DNA of 64,000 bases, from NCBI RefSeq assembly GCF_039613825.1, contig NZ_CP154826.1:992001-1056000 (forward strand). The letters are read 5' to 3'. The notes under the pieces were generated by a model. The model was not told the origin of the DNA, made no database searches, and was given only the letters and a program-made list of their open reading frames with translations. Below, one piece after another: positions 24,233 through 35,981 of this stretch. A program made the translations under genes and the position numbers. This DNA comes from Diaminobutyricibacter sp. McL0608. Lineage in GTDB: Bacteria; Actinomycetota; Actinomycetes; Actinomycetales; Microbacteriaceae. How positions within the stretch are numbered: the stretch's first letter is position 1; the number at the start of each line of letters is the position of its first letter.

Positions 24233-25252
24233 TCAGGACCGGCCCGAGGCACCGGCCGCCGCGTCGCGGTAGACCTTCTCGAGGACGGGGATCCAACGGT
24301 CCGGCGTGTGCTTGTTCAGCACCCACGGCCGCGCGTCCAGGCGGTTGGAGGATTCGCGTGGGTCTTCGAGTGCGACGAGGGTCTGCTCGACGAGGTCCGG
24401 CACGGAGCCGAGGAGCACGGGCGGGGGATCGCCACCGTCCTGGAGCTCAGGGACGGGACACAGGACGGTCGGTCCGATCGCCATCGCCTCCAGTTCACTC
24501 ACCGCGATGATGCCGGCGGACTGACCGATCGCCACATCGGCCGACGCGATCAGGTCGAGGAATGCAGGATGGTCGAGCCTGGGCACGAGTTCGACGCCGA
24601 GCGCGGCCGCGTCCCGTGCGGCCGGCCCCCAGTCCAGCCCCAGCAGCCGTGTCCCCGGCGGAAGGGCGGACCGCAGCGCCCTCGCGGTCTCGAGTTGCGT
24701 CTCGACACCCTTGGTGTCGTCCCAGCGAGACACGAACAACACGGTGGGTTCGCCGCGCTCCGATCCCGGACGCCATGCGGGTAACGCATCGGGATCAACG
24801 AATGCGGGCATGTACGCGGCGTCCGCACGGGCAGTGGTGGCCTCTTCGACCGTGTCGAGGTTGGTGTAATAGACGGCGCTGGCCCCATCGATGGCCAGCT
24901 GGACCTGGTCGTGCGTCGCCGGGGCTCTCCAGAGGCGACGGATATCCGTGCCGTGCAGGTGCAGCGCATAGGGCCGCTTGCGGATGTACGCGTGCTGCAG
25001 CAGGCCCACCGCGGTCGCGTAGTGCACGTGGATCACGTCGCTCGTCAACGCCGTGCGCATGTGGCGGAGCACGTACGGGACCTCCGCCAGCCTGCCCGCA
25101 CCGCCTCCGAAACCTTCGGCAGGGCGGACCAGCTCCGGCGGGACATAGCCCCACGTCAACCCCTGCCGCGCGGCCGCGGCGACGAGTGAACGAGCGACGA
25201 AAGCACAATCGTTGAAGTGGGTGACCCGCGGGGCAGGCGTCGGAGTGGCCAT
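24233..25252 (-). CDS. GT4-like glycosyltransferase
   Basis: The 339-residue GT-B protein has an N-terminal region with VIHVHYATAVGLL and HLHGTDIRRLW, and a C-terminal donor half with VLFVSRWDDTKG. The final part contains IIAVSELEAMAIG, with the Glu that binds the donor ribose in GT4 enzymes. It has no membrane segment. Donor and acceptor are unknown. Both neighbours are on the same strand, with gaps of 131 bases to aqpZ and 42 bases from DUF58. It stands apart from the main glycan cluster, so it may have joined this locus separately. Confidence 0.75.
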   Translation of the reverse strand: MATPTPAPRVTHFNDCAFVARSLVAAAARQGLTWGYVPPELVRPAEGFGGGAGRLAEVPYVLRHMRTALTSDVIHVHYATAVGLLQHAYIRKRPYALHLHGTDIRRLWRAPATHDQVQLAIDGASAVYYTNLDTVEEATTARADAAYMPAFVDPDALPAWRPGSERGEPTVLFVSRWDDTKGVETQLETARALRSALPPGTRLLGLDWGPAARDAAALGVELVPRLDHPAFLDLIASADVAIGQSAGIIAVSELEAMAIGPTVLCPVPELQDGGDPPPVLLGSVPDLVEQTLVALEDPRESSNRLDARPWVLNKHTPDRWIPVLEKVYRDAAAGASGRS

Positions 25253-25294
25253 TCGGCAATTCTGTCATCGACGCCGACGAACGCTGTTCAGCGC

Positions 25295-26626
25295 TCAGAG
25301 GCGTCCGGCAGCCTTGAGGGCGAGGTAGTGGTCGCTGAGCGCAGGGGGGAGATCTGCCGGCGCGCCTGTCACGACATCCGCGCCGAGGCGTCGGATGGCG
25401 GCAGCGATGCGGGCGATATCGAGGAGAGAGCGCTCTGCGGCGGCAGCGCGGTACACCTCTGCCCGGTCGGCGCGCTGCGTCGTCGCGCGGATCGCCTCGG
25501 GGTCGGTGACGGAAGCGACGACGACGGTGTGCTTGCGCGTGAGCTGCGGCAGCACCGAGAGAAGGCCGTGCGACGCACCCGGCGCGTCTATCGAGGTGAG
25601 GAGCACGACGAGCGCCCGCTGGCTGGTGATCGACGACACCTGGCCGGGCACGGCCGCCCAGTCCATCTCGATCAGTTCGGGGTCGATTCCCGCCATCATG
25701 TCGACCGTCCGTGCGAGGAGCTCGGGACCATTCGCGCCCTGCACGCGCCCGCGCACCCGCCGGTCGTACGCCAGCACATCGACCCGGTCGCCCGCGCGGG
25801 TCGCCAGCGCTTCGAGGAGCAGGGCCGACTCGTACGCTGTGTCGATGCGGGGTTCGTCGTCGATTCGCGCTGCCGCAGTGCGTCCCGTGTCGATCAGGAT
25901 GATCACCCGGCGATCGCGTTCCGGCCGCCAGGTTCGCACCATCACGCGCTGCCCGGCTCCGCCCGACGGGTCGTGCCTGCGGGCGGTGGCACGCCAGTCG
26001 ATCGACCGCACGTCGTCGCCGCGCACGTATTCGCGCAGCGAGTCGAACTCGGTGCCCTGGCCGCGAAGCATCACGCTGGTCATGCCGTCGAGTTCGTGCA
26101 ACCGTGCGAGCCGTGAGGGCAGATGCTTGCGCGCGTTGAAGGCCGGGAGTACGCGGATGCGACCGGGCGCCGCGAGGGTCGCCTGCCGGGCCCAGAGGTG
26201 GAGGGGACCCCACGCCCGCACGGTCACGTGTCCAACTCGCCGTTCACCACGTCGGGTCGGCACCAGCGTCGTCGTCACGCGCCTGCGCTCGCCCGAGGGG
26301 ATGCTCACGCGGGCCCGAGTAGTGCGAGCACCGGCGGACGGTTCCCACCCGTCGCGGACGACGCCGCGCAGCGTCCGCCCGCCGGTGTTCGTGAGGTAGA
26401 GCTCGCTGAGAGCGTCGGTGCCCAGCCTGATCCGACCCGGCACCCGGCGCTCGACCGCCACACGCCGCGGGGATGCCGCAAGTGCCAGATCGACCGCCCC
26501 GGCCGCGACCACCAGCACGAGCCATCCGGCGAGCACGCGCAGGGCCGCGTCGGCGTCGGCGCCGAAGAGCACCAGGGGGATGATGCCGAGCGCGATGAGC
26601 GCGACATAGCGGCCGGAGACGGTCAT
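25295..26626 (-). CDS. DUF58-domain protein
   Basis: The 443-residue protein has two N-terminal membrane helices (about 7-50), a beta-rich middle domain, then the DUF58 block with EFDSLREYVRGDDVRSIDWRA near 195-215 followed by a von Willebrand A-like fold (VIILIDTGRTAAARI). The MIDAS-type Asp-x-Thr/Ser residues are partly visible. DUF58 proteins pair with MoxR ATPases, which are thought to act as chaperones for metal insertion or assembly of surface proteins. The start is nine bases after the moxR stop, in an operon with DUF4350 and DUF4129 genes. Function in this genus is unknown. Confidence 0.85.
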   Translation of the reverse strand: MTVSGRYVALIALGIIPLVLFGADADAALRVLAGWLVLVVAAGAVDLALAASPRRVAVERRVPGRIRLGTDALSELYLTNTGGRTLRGVVRDGWEPSAGARTTRARVSIPSGERRRVTTTLVPTRRGERRVGHVTVRAWGPLHLWARQATLAAPGRIRVLPAFNARKHLPSRLARLHELDGMTSVMLRGQGTEFDSLREYVRGDDVRSIDWRATARRHDPSGGAGQRVMVRTWRPERDRRVIILIDTGRTAAARIDDEPRIDTAYESALLLEALATRAGDRVDVLAYDRRVRGRVQGANGPELLARTVDMMAGIDPELIEMDWAAVPGQVSSITSQRALVVLLTSIDAPGASHGLLSVLPQLTRKHTVVVASVTDPEAIRATTQRADRAEVYRAAAAERSLLDIARIAAAIRRLGADVVTGAPADLPPALSDHYLALKAAGRL

Positions 26627-26635
26627 GGCGCGACT

Positions 26636-27639
<1,004 letters not shown>

Positions 27640-27643
<4 letters not shown>

Positions 27644-28917
27644 GGTTCCATTCTTCCGGTCGGACGGTCGTTTGCGGGATTGACGGCCGCCAGTGTGGCC
27701 GATTCGAGTCGGGCGAGCCGATCGGACAGCGACACGAGCTGGGCGTCCGTTCGCGGCTGCGCATCGACGAGCAGCTCGCGCACCGAGGTCCGGGCGGTCC
27801 CGGTCAGGGCAGCGACCGTATCGCACACCTCGTCGACGGATGCCGTGGATGCCAGGCCTACAGCAGCACCGAGCCGGCCGATGGCGCCGATCCGCAGGCT
27901 GTCGAGGGCGCGCAGCCGGGCCGAGGACCGCTGGTAGAGGCGTGCGCGCCCCTCCATCGTCTCGCCGCTGCGCACGAGGACCGGCAGGTTCTCGACAACC
28001 AGCGGGCCGAAGCGGCGGCCCCGCCAGACGGCCGAGGCGATGAAGACCACGACGAGGAGGAGTACGAGCGGGGTGACCCAGCCCGGTGTCAGCGCGTTGA
28101 GGTCGGGCGGACCGCTCGCGGGGACGTCCTGCAGAGTCGGCAGGTACCAGACCAGCGATGGATGCTCGCCGAGGAGGTTGAGGGCGAGCGCTGCGTTGCC
28201 CGCGCGTGCGATTCCCTCGTTCTCGAGGACGCTGGTCGAGCCGATGAGCTGGAGCGTCGTCCCGCTCGCCGTGTCACTGACGAACGCGAACCCGCCGTCG
28301 CCCGTGGGGAAGCATCCGGTCGGTGCAGTGCCCGCGTCGCCGGCTGAGATCCGCAGCACGGGCGACTTCGCCGTGGGCTCGATCGTCTGCGCCCGGTTCG
28401 CGGCGAGCACGCTGCACGACGCGGCGAGCGCCCCGGTTCTCGTCGCGGTGCCTGCGTTGTGGGCGGCGGGCGCCAGGGAGTGGAGCGCCGCGAAACCGGG
28501 ATCCACGACGACCAGCGTCGAGGCGCGGGTCTGGAGTTCTGTGTAGCGGTTCTCGTCGAGATAGCCCTGGGGGTCGTAGACGAGGATCGTGCCGTCACCG
28601 GGCGCAAGCTCGCGTACCTGAGCGATGGTGGACGCGGTCTTCACGTCGACCCCCTGCTGCCGCAGGACCTCGACGAGCGCCTTGGCGCCGGCGGGAGCGG
28701 GGTTCGCGGCACCGAGAGGTGTGCCCTGGTTGTGGCCACCCGTCGCGAGAAGGCCGATCGCCGCGACCAGGACCGCGATGATCGCGAGGACGATCCATCC
28801 GACGCTGCGCCGGGCGACCTGTCTCGGAGACGAGGAGATCGCGGGCGCATCTGGGGCGGGATCCGCCACCGACGACTGGTCGGGTGCGGTAGTCGGCGCC
28901 GAATCGGTCATCGTCAT
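27640..28917 (-). CDS. DUF4350-domain membrane protein
   Basis: The 425-residue protein has an N-terminal helix (about 40-62), an extracytoplasmic DUF4350 domain (about 63-280, including VEVLRQQGVDVKTAST and VVVDPGFAALHSL) and a second helix (about 285-305) followed by a basic cytoplasmic tail. DUF4350 domains resemble the GATase-like folds that bind ligands without catalysis. Two cysteines (about 171 and 210) could pair. It overlaps both neighbours by four bases (ATGA junctions), so it is a core member of the MoxR-DUF58-DUF4129 operon. No function is known. Confidence 0.85.
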
Positions 28918-29576
28918 CGGGCCGCCACCTCCTCGAGAGGATCGGCGAGTGCTGACGGACGTGCAGCCTGCAGGGCCGTGTCGAGCGCGACCAGCTCGTC
29001 GTACTGCGCCTGCGTGGCCGAGCCTCCGAGATAACGCACGCGGTCGAAGGTGCGCGCAGCGTTCGCGAGGCGCTGGCTCTCGGCAGGAACGGCGGATGAC
29101 GCGCGTGCGGCGAATCCGTTCGCCGTCGTACCGGGCAAGAGCATCACGATCGTCCGCTCGTCGAGGGACTGGGCGATCGCGCGGAACCGCTCTTCGAGGG
29201 CGAGCGTCCAGTCGCCGGTCGCCGCGGCACGGTCGGATGCCCTCCGGAGAGTCGCCGAGTCCCTCGCATCCTCCGCGCCAAAGAGCGTTTCGCTCCCCAG
29301 CCGGCTCCGCCGGTTGATGCGCGGAAGCCCGAAGACGACGAACGCGACGACGAGCAGCACTACGGCCACGAGGACGATGACGACGAGGAGCAGGCCGCTG
29401 AAACGTCCGCCCCCGGCGGAGAACAGGGAGGCGAGCCAGTCCTGCACCGCCTTGGAGGCCAGGTCGAACCAGGTCGGCTTCGCTGCCTGGTACTCGGGTT
29501 TCGCAAGTTCCTGGACGACCCAGTCGTGCGCCTGGGGAGCGTCGGGGTCCACCGGGATGGACGTCACCGGCCTCAT
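28914..29576 (-). CDS. DUF4129-domain membrane protein
   Basis: The 220-residue protein has one central helix (about 60-85, LLLVVIVLVAVVLLVVAFVVFG) after a short N-terminal region that includes AHDWVVQELAKPEYQ. A C-terminal DUF4129 domain follows, with the WTLALEERFRAIAQSLDER and NAARTFDRVRYLGGSATQ blocks. The N-terminal sequence resembles the start of transglutaminase-associated DUF4129 proteins. It overlaps the preceding gene by four bases and the next by four bases. The operon probably makes a membrane complex powered by MoxR. Confidence 0.85.
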   Translation of the reverse strand: MRPVTSIPVDPDAPQAHDWVVQELAKPEYQAAKPTWFDLASKAVQDWLASLFSAGGGRFSGLLLVVIVLVAVVLLVVAFVVFGLPRINRRSRLGSETLFGAEDARDSATLRRASDRAAATGDWTLALEERFRAIAQSLDERTIVMLLPGTTANGFAARASSAVPAESQRLANAARTFDRVRYLGGSATQAQYDELVALDTALQAARPSALADPLEEVAAR

Positions 29577-30838
29577 GTGCCGGGAGGGGCCGTCGCTGCA
29601 GCGGGCGGCTCGGCCGGCTGATACGGATCGGGCAGGCCGGCGACCCCGCTCTGACGTGCTTCGACGAACCGGATGAGGTGCAGGTCGAGCCCCTCTTTGC
29701 GCATCCGCAGGTCGAGGTAGATCAGAGCGACCGCGGACGACTGCACCACAGCCATCACGGCACCGATCACGGCGCTCACGACCGTGGAGATCACGTTGAT
29801 GCCGAGCTGGGACAGGAACACCTGCGCCACCGAAGGGTCGGAGGCCGACGGGCCGAGGCCGGTCGGGTTCACGAGGATGGTGACGAAGCCGCCGACGAGC
29901 GCGATCGGAGTGGTGATGATCTGCGTGACGAAGTAGACGATCAGCCCGATGAGCACGATGACGCCCAGCGTCTTCCAGAAGAAACCACGTGTGAGGCCCC
30001 AGGAGCGCGCCATCGACGCGCCGATGCCGAGACGCTCGAGCACGATCGCGCTCGGGACGAGTGCGAGTTTCGTGTTGAGCCACACGACGACGACGGCGCC
30101 GAGACCGGCGACGACCGAGTACGCGACACCGGCCCCGATCATCGCCTGGCCGCCGGCGAAGATCACGACGGCGATGGTCGCGAGGACTCCGACCCCGACG
30201 GTGAGCGCGACCGAGAGCAGGAGCGTCCAGCCGATCAGCGCGCCGATGCGCGATCGGGTGAGCCGCCACAGCGATCCGAGAGTGAGTTTCTCGCCGAGGG
30301 TCTCACGTGCCACCTCGTTGACCACGATGCCCTGCAGGAGCGACGTCGAGACGGCGGAGACCAGGATCGAGACGAGGCCGAGGACTATGGCCCAGCCGAC
30401 GGCCCCGGCCTGGAGTGCCCCCTGGTCGGCCGCGGACGCGTTGTCCACGCGGCTGAAGAGAAGCGTCACACCGCCGATGATGAGCAGCGAGACGATCGCC
30501 TGCGGGATCCCCTGGATGAGGAGGGCGGCGCCGACGGTGACCTTCGGGTTGCGCCGGAGCACTTGGAAGGGTGCGCCGATGAGGGTCCCGAAACTGAGCG
30601 GACGCAAGGGGACGAGTCCGGGCTTCGGAGGGGGAGTCCAGCCCGGTTGCTGTCCGTACGGCGGAGGGGCTCCGTAGGCCTGCTGACCGTAGCCCTGCTG
30701 CCCGTAGGGATACGGCGGCGGGGGCGGTGGTGGCGGCACACTGTCCGGCGCGTACTCGCCGTAGCGGGGCTGAGGCGCAGGTGCGCTACCCGGTGCCCGC
30801 CAGTTCTCCTCGGCGGGCCCTGGTTGCTCTCCAGTCAC
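29573..30838 (-). CDS. Multi-pass membrane protein with Pro/Tyr-rich N-terminus
   Basis: The 421-residue protein has a low-complexity cytoplasmic start (about 1-75) rich in Pro, Tyr, Gly and Gln, including runs of eight prolines and repeated YGQQ units, followed by about six membrane helices (about 95-385). It resembles the glycerophosphodiester-phosphodiesterase membrane-domain proteins found beside DUF4129 genes in Actinobacteria, but no catalytic domain is present. Its function is unknown. The GTG at 30838 has AAGGAG about seven bases before it. It is the first gene of the five-gene operon that ends with DUF58, and is divergent from mtrA. Confidence 0.75.
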   Translation of the reverse strand: MTGEQPGPAEENWRAPGSAPAPQPRYGEYAPDSVPPPPPPPPYPYGQQGYGQQAYGAPPPYGQQPGWTPPPKPGLVPLRPLSFGTLIGAPFQVLRRNPKVTVGAALLIQGIPQAIVSLLIIGGVTLLFSRVDNASAADQGALQAGAVGWAIVLGLVSILVSAVSTSLLQGIVVNEVARETLGEKLTLGSLWRLTRSRIGALIGWTLLLSVALTVGVGVLATIAVVIFAGGQAMIGAGVAYSVVAGLGAVVVVWLNTKLALVPSAIVLERLGIGASMARSWGLTRGFFWKTLGVIVLIGLIVYFVTQIITTPIALVGGFVTILVNPTGLGPSASDPSVAQVFLSQLGINVISTVVSAVIGAVMAVVQSSAVALIYLDLRMRKEGLDLHLIRFVEARQSGVAGLPDPYQPAEPPAAATAPPGT

Positions 30839-31012
30839 GTGATCGCTCCTTCTACCCCGGTTCCGGTGCGGATTCCGTTACCATGCTGGCACATCAGTGC
30901 GCATCCGCTCGTCAGGCGTTCACGATCCGTGCAGGTGTCTCGACTACTCTTGTGCAAGAAGTTCTATGGCTTGCCGCGCACCAGCCGCGGCGCCCCAGCG
31001 GGAAACGGGTAT

Positions 31013-31696
31013 ATGAACGGTCGCATCCTGGTTGTCGACGACGACACCGCCCTGGCCGAGATGATCGGCATCGTGCTGCGCACGGAGGGCTTCGATCCGC
31101 AATTCTGCGAAGACGGCGCGCTCGCGCTCGATGTGTTCCGCACGTCCAAGCCCGACCTCGTGCTGCTCGACCTGATGCTCCCCGGCCTCGACGGAATCGA
31201 AGTGTGCGGGCGCATCCGTGCAGAGTCGGGTACGCCGATCATCATGCTGACCGCGAAGTCGGACACGGCGGATGTGGTCAAGGGCCTCGAATCCGGCGCC
31301 GACGACTACATGGTCAAGCCGTTCAACCCCAAGGAGCTCGTGGCGCGCATCCGCACCCGGCTCCGGCCGGCGCCGGCCGCCCCCGCGGTCGAGCAGCTGC
31401 GGATCGGCGACCTCGTCCTCGATGTCGCCGGGCACGAGGTCAGACGGGGCGAGACGCGGATCAACCTCACTCCGCTCGAGTTCGACCTCCTGCTCGCGCT
31501 CGCTTCCAAGCCTCAGCAGGTCTTCACGAGGGAGATGCTGCTCGAGCAGGTCTGGGGCTACCACTACAAGGCAGACACCCGGCTGGTGAACGTCCATGTG
31601 CAGCGACTCCGGGCGAAGGTCGAGGACGACCCGGACAACCCGAGGATCGTCATGACCGTGCGCGGGGTCGGATACCGCGCAGGCGCAGTCACCTAG
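31013..31696 (+). CDS. mtrA: Two-component response regulator MtrA
   Basis: The 227-residue OmpR-type regulator has a receiver domain with Asp9, Asp10, phosphoacceptor Asp53 (VLLDLMLPG), Thr80 and Lys102, and a winged-helix domain (about 130-225, including LTPLEFDLLLAL, RLVNVHVQRLR and VMTVRGVGYRAG). In Actinobacteria MtrA controls cell-wall hydrolases, division and replication genes. The ATG follows GGGAAACGGGTAT; an earlier start would run into the divergent gene's promoter. mtrB begins nine bases after its stop. The arrangement mtrA-mtrB-lpqB-comF-hpf-secA is that of mycobacteria. Confidence 0.95.
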   Translation: MNGRILVVDDDTALAEMIGIVLRTEGFDPQFCEDGALALDVFRTSKPDLVLLDLMLPGLDGIEVCGRIRAESGTPIIMLTAKSDTADVVKGLESGADDYMVKPFNPKELVARIRTRLRPAPAAPAVEQLRIGDLVLDVAGHEVRRGETRINLTPLEFDLLLALASKPQQVFTREMLLEQVWGYHYKADTRLVNVHVQRLRAKVEDDPDNPRIVMTVRGVGYRAGAVT

Positions 31697-31704
31697 GAGT
31701 TCGG

Positions 31705-33372
31705 GTGGCCGAGGATTCGCGTACCCGCAGGGTGGGCTGGCGGCGGTGGTGGCAGATGGCACCGGCGCGGGCCGCCCACCTCTGGCGTACCTCGCTCCAG
31801 GTGCGCACGGTGACGATCACCCTGGCGCTGACCGGTATCGCCATCCTCGTGACCGGCATCTACATGTCACTCAGCATCGCGAACGATCTCTACCAGTCGC
31901 GCCTCGACCAGGCCCTCCGTGATTCGAGCCGCGCGACGACTGCGGCCCAGACCACCCTGAACGCGTCGGACATCACCGGCGGCGACTCCGTGAGGAATCT
32001 GCTGGATTCCGCACTGCAGACGGTCAAGGCGTCGACGTCGAGCCGGTTGATCGCCGCATTCCGCGTGCCCGGCCAGGATTCGACGTTCCTCGCGCCCGCC
32101 GACCGGTCGAGCCCCGGCCTGTCCGGCGATGTCATCTCCGATCAGCTGCGCACGGCCGTCCAGCACGGCGGGACGAAGCAGTTCTACCAGTCGGTGAAAC
32201 TCCCCGGCGCGAACGGGGCGACCGACCCCGGGATCGTCGTCGGGTCGCAGCTGACGCTCCCCGTCGTCGGGCATTACGAGCTGTACATCGGCTACGACCT
32301 GAGTGACGCCGAGAGCACCCTGCTCTTCGTCCAGAGCACCCTGCTGCTCGCCGGCCTCGCCCTCATCCTGCTCATCGGCGCGGTGACGTGGGTGATCGTC
32401 CGGTTCGTCGTCCGCCCGATCAGGGTGGCGGCCGAGACGAGCGAGAGACTGGCGGCCGGAGACCTCGCTGTGCGCATGCCGGAGAAGGGGGAAGACGTCT
32501 TCACCTCGCTCGCGCGCTCGTTCAACGGGATGGCCGACAGCCTCCAGAGCCAGATCAACCAGCTGGCGACGCTGTCGCAACTCCAGCAGCGCTTCGTATC
32601 GGACGTCTCGCACGAACTGCGGACGCCGCTGACGACCATCCGGCTCGCAGGCGACGTCATCTACGACCAGCGCGAATCCTTCCCTCCGGCGACGGAGCGC
32701 ACCGCAGAGCTGCTCCACACCCAGATCGAACGGTTCGACCTGCTGCTGTCCGACCTCCTCGAGATCAGCCGGTACGACGCCGGTTCCGTGGTGCTCGACC
32801 CCGAGCCGACCAATCTGGTCCGGCTCGCCGAGGACGCGATCGACGGGATGCACTCCCTCGCCGAACAGAACGGCAGTGAACTGAGACTCGAAGCGCCGGG
32901 CGGCTACTTCGAGGTCGGGATGGATCCGCGCCGCATCCGCCGCATCGTGCGCAACCTCCTCGGCAACGCCATCGAGCACGGGGAGGGCCGGCCCGTCGTG
33001 GTCACGGTCGACAGCAACGAGAGCGCTGTGGCCCTCGCAGTGCGCGACTACGGGCTCGGGATGAACCAGCAGGAGGTCAACCATGTGTTCGACCGGTTCT
33101 GGCGCGCCGACCCGTCGCGCAAGCGCACCATCGGCGGAACCGGCCTGGGGCTCGCGATCTCGCTCGAGGACGCGACCCTGCATTCGGGCTGGCTGCAGGT
33201 CTGGTCCGCGCCGGGCGCCGGCTCCTGTTTCCGGCTGACATTGCCACGCGTGCCCGGCCGGGGCATCGCGTCCTCACCGCTTCCGCTTCCTCCCGATGAC
33301 GCCGGGGCCACCGGCGAGATGCCCGTCGTCGGCTCCGCCGCCGATAAGGCCGGGACGGAGGTGCACCCGTGA
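31705..33372 (+). CDS. mtrB: Sensor histidine kinase MtrB
   Basis: The 555-residue membrane kinase has a first helix (about 28-52), an extracytoplasmic sensor region (about 53-200), a second helix (about 205-230), a HAMP linker, the HisKA box [17 protein letters not shown] with the phosphorylated His near 303, and an HATPase region with [12 protein letters not shown], a GLGM block and [13 protein letters not shown]. It phosphorylates MtrA. LpqB modulates its activity. The GTG at 31705 has AGGAG five bases upstream. The stop overlaps the lpqB GTG. Confidence 0.95.
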   Translation: MAEDSRTRRVGWRRWWQMAPARAAHLWRTSLQVRTVTITLALTGIAILVTGIYMSLSIANDLYQSRLDQALRDSSRATTAAQTTLNASDITGGDSVRNLLDSALQTVKASTSSRLIAAFRVPGQDSTFLAPADRSSPGLSGDVISDQLRTAVQHGGTKQFYQSVKLPGANGATDPGIVVGSQLTLPVVGHYELYIGYDLSDAESTLLFVQSTLLLAGLALILLIGAVTWVIVRFVVRPIRVAAETSERLAAGDLAVRMPEKGEDVFTSLARSFNGMADSLQSQINQLATLSQLQQRFVSDVSHELRTPLTTIRLAGDVIYDQRESFPPATERTAELLHTQIERFDLLLSDLLEISRYDAGSVVLDPEPTNLVRLAEDAIDGMHSLAEQNGSELRLEAPGGYFEVGMDPRRIRRIVRNLLGNAIEHGEGRPVVVTVDSNESAVALAVRDYGLGMNQQEVNHVFDRFWRADPSRKRTIGGTGLGLAISLEDATLHSGWLQVWSAPGAGSCFRLTLPRVPGRGIASSPLPLPPDDAGATGEMPVVGSAADKAGTEVHP

Positions 33373-35087
33373 GCCGCCGATTCGCGGCGCGGGTCCGCAT
33401 CCTCGCCGTCGTTGCCGCCTTCGCGGCGGCGCTCGCCGGCTGTGCGAGCATCCCCGATGATGGTCCGGTCCGCCAGGGCGCGCCGATAGCCCAGCGCAAC
33501 GATCCGCTCGACCTCGACTTCAACCCGTCGCCGCCGGCGACGGGGGCGACACAGGACCAGATCGTCCACGGGTTCATCGATGCGGCGTCCAGCCCGAAGA
33601 ACGACTTCCAGATCGCGCGGGAATACCTGACGGCATCGATGTCGTCGTCCTGGAACCCGAACGAGTCCGTCACGGTCGACCAGGGCACCGGCAGGCTGTA
33701 TAACCAGCTCGCGAACGGATCGTCGTCGGCCCGCTGGCAGGTCGACGTGACCCCGGTCGCGAACGTCGATTCGGTCGGCGCGTACCACGGGGTGTCGTCG
33801 TCCACGCCGATCTCCCTCCGCTACGACCTGGTGAAGGTGAACGGCGAGTGGCGCATCTCGGTCGCCCCCAACGGGGTCGTCATCGATGACCCGACCTTCC
33901 GTGCCGTCTACGCACCCCAGACCCTGTACTTCTACAACGCTTCGTTCACCTATCTCGTGCCCGATCTGCGCTGGTTCCCGTCGCGGGTCGGAAACGCGGC
34001 CACCAGGGTGACGAACGCCGTGCTGGCCGGCCCGGCGAAATGGCTGGTCGGTGCCGTGACCTCGGCCTTCCCGCCCGGTACGCAGCTGGCCCTGCCCTCG
34101 GTCACGATCTCGAACGGGCGAGCGGACGTCGACCTCAGCTCGCAGGCGGGACAGGCGGATGCCCTCACACTGCAACGCATGAAATACCAGCTGGAGCAGA
34201 GCCTGGGTTCGATCGTGTCGTCCGTCCAGTTGTCGATCGAGGGGACGACGCAGAGTGTCGCGGGTCTCTCGGCGGCCAACGCGCCCATCCAGGATCCCCA
34301 GGTCGACAATCACGCGCTCGCCTACCGCAACGGGCAGTTCGGCCTGCTGTCGGCGACGACGGTCGAGGACATCCCCGGCATCTCGACAAAGGTCGCGTCG
34401 CTGCATCCGACCTCAGCGTCGCTGACCGCGAACCACGACACCGCGGTGGTCCTCTCGCAGGGGCACGTCTACGTCGTCCGCAAGGCCGACGCGGCGCCGC
34501 TGCGTGTGGATGCGCGTGCTGGACTGATCGCGCCGGCCGTCGACAACTACGGGTACGCGTGGTCCGTTCCCGCGGATAAGCCGGGCGCGCTCGTCGGAAT
34601 CGGGTCGGACGCGGTCCAGAAGGCGATCAAGACGAACTGGCCGAACGCGACGCGCATCGTGTCGCTCCAGGTCTCCCGCGACGGAACCCGAGTGATCGCC
34701 GTCCTGCTGTCCGGCTCGACGTACTCGCTGGTCGCGTCGGGAATCGTGCGAGGTCAGGACAATCTGCCCACGTCGCTCACGGAGCCGATCGAACTCGGAT
34801 TCGGTCCCGGCAAGCCGCTGTCGGCCACCTGGATCGATCAGCTGAACGTGGCGGTGCTGAGCAACACCGGCCAGGACGGCACAGCGATAGCCCTCCAGCA
34901 GATCGGGGGGACGCTGAGCTCGACGACCGGGCCGGCGAGCGGAGCGACGATCGTCGGCGCGGCGGGTCTGTCGTCGTACCTGGTGCTGACCTCCGACGGT
35001 TCGCTCCAGGCGCCGACCGGCACGGGCTGGCAGGCGCAGGCGGACAAGGTCGGTGCGCTGGGAACGCAGCTGGGGCAGCCCCAGTAG
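33369..35087 (+). CDS. lpqB: Lipoprotein LpqB, MtrAB accessory protein
   Basis: The 572-residue protein has a lipoprotein signal peptide ending in the lipobox LAGC (Cys25), a GerMN-like domain (about 190-310) and a C-terminal beta-propeller-like LpqB domain (about 310-570). It is anchored outside the membrane and interacts with MtrB. The GTG start overlaps the mtrB stop in a GTGA junction, showing tight coupling. All the characteristic parts are intact. It is followed by a 113-base gap before comF. Confidence 0.93.
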   Translation: MSRRFAARVRILAVVAAFAAALAGCASIPDDGPVRQGAPIAQRNDPLDLDFNPSPPATGATQDQIVHGFIDAASSPKNDFQIAREYLTASMSSSWNPNESVTVDQGTGRLYNQLANGSSSARWQVDVTPVANVDSVGAYHGVSSSTPISLRYDLVKVNGEWRISVAPNGVVIDDPTFRAVYAPQTLYFYNASFTYLVPDLRWFPSRVGNAATRVTNAVLAGPAKWLVGAVTSAFPPGTQLALPSVTISNGRADVDLSSQAGQADALTLQRMKYQLEQSLGSIVSSVQLSIEGTTQSVAGLSAANAPIQDPQVDNHALAYRNGQFGLLSATTVEDIPGISTKVASLHPTSASLTANHDTAVVLSQGHVYVVRKADAAPLRVDARAGLIAPAVDNYGYAWSVPADKPGALVGIGSDAVQKAIKTNWPNATRIVSLQVSRDGTRVIAVLLSGSTYSLVASGIVRGQDNLPTSLTEPIELGFGPGKPLSATWIDQLNVAVLSNTGQDGTAIALQQIGGTLSSTTGPASGATIVGAAGLSSYLVLTSDGSLQAPTGTGWQAQADKVGALGTQLGQPQ

Positions 35088-35200
35088 CCCTGTCATCCCT
35101 CCACAACCGAGGGAGCCGTCCACTCCTCCACAGATCTGGTGACAGTGACCGTGACTGGTTCCTCCACCCGGATGATGGAGTGATGGGAGAGCTGGTTACG

Positions 35201-35893
35201 ATGCTGCGCGAGGCGTGGCTGGATGCGCTCGCGGTCGTGGCGCCGACGGAGTGCAGTGGATGCGGGGCTCCCGATCGCGCACTCTGCGTCAGCTGTCGAG
35301 CCGATCTCGCTCCCGTCCCGACACCCGTCGACCTGTCCGGTGTCCCCGTCTGGGCGGCGCTCGACTACGGTTCCGTCCCGAGATCGGTGCTTCTCGCGTT
35401 CAAGGACGGCGGGCGAACGGATGCTGCGCCGGTGCTCGCCGGCGCGCTGCGCGCTGCGATCGCGTCCGCACTGCGCGACGGCCGAGCCTGCGGTGGCGAA
35501 CCCGGCATCCGTATCGCCACCATCCCGTCGACGCGCGCTGCGTTCCGGCGTCGCGGCTACCACCCGGTCGAACTCCTCCTCGCACGCTCCGGCCTGCGCA
35601 GCGAACGGGTGCTCCGACCGATCCGGCGCGCGGCCGACCAGGCGTCGCTCGGTGCGGCGGAACGGGCCCTGAATCGTGCAGGTTCGCTACGCTGCATGCC
35701 GCGGGCAGCAGGGCGGACCTACCTTCTGGTCGACGACATCCTGACCACCGGATCCACGCTCCGCGAGGCCGCGCGGGCGCTCAGGCGGGCCGGTGCGAGC
35801 GTCGCGGGAGCGGCCGTCGTGGCCAGAACGGAGCGTCGCGACGGGTTGAACGGATGGGATCAGGTTCCGGCCGGATTCACGGGTGACTTATGA
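35201..35893 (+). CDS. ComF-family phosphoribosyltransferase-like protein
   Basis: The 230-residue protein has an N-terminal zinc finger (CSGCGAPDRALCVSC) and a phosphoribosyltransferase-type fold with the PRPP loop YLLVDDILTTGSTLRE near residue 175. In competent bacteria ComF takes part in DNA uptake. In Actinobacteria the gene sits between lpqB and hpf and its role is unclear. Two earlier starts (GTG at 35180, ATG at 35183) exist. The ATG at 35201 is preferred because GGGAGAG lies nine bases upstream. The homologous mycobacterial gene is Rv3242c. Confidence 0.75.
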   Translation: MLREAWLDALAVVAPTECSGCGAPDRALCVSCRADLAPVPTPVDLSGVPVWAALDYGSVPRSVLLAFKDGGRTDAAPVLAGALRAAIASALRDGRACGGEPGIRIATIPSTRAAFRRRGYHPVELLLARSGLRSERVLRPIRRAADQASLGAAERALNRAGSLRCMPRAAGRTYLLVDDILTTGSTLREAARALRRAGASVAGAAVVARTERRDGLNGWDQVPAGFTGDL

Positions 35894-35981
35894 ACGGGTC
35901 GGCACTACGGTAGGTGAAAAGGCGTGGATGACTCGCCCTTCGTGATCCGGGCGGTGTGACACGCCGATCAGGGAGGCCCTC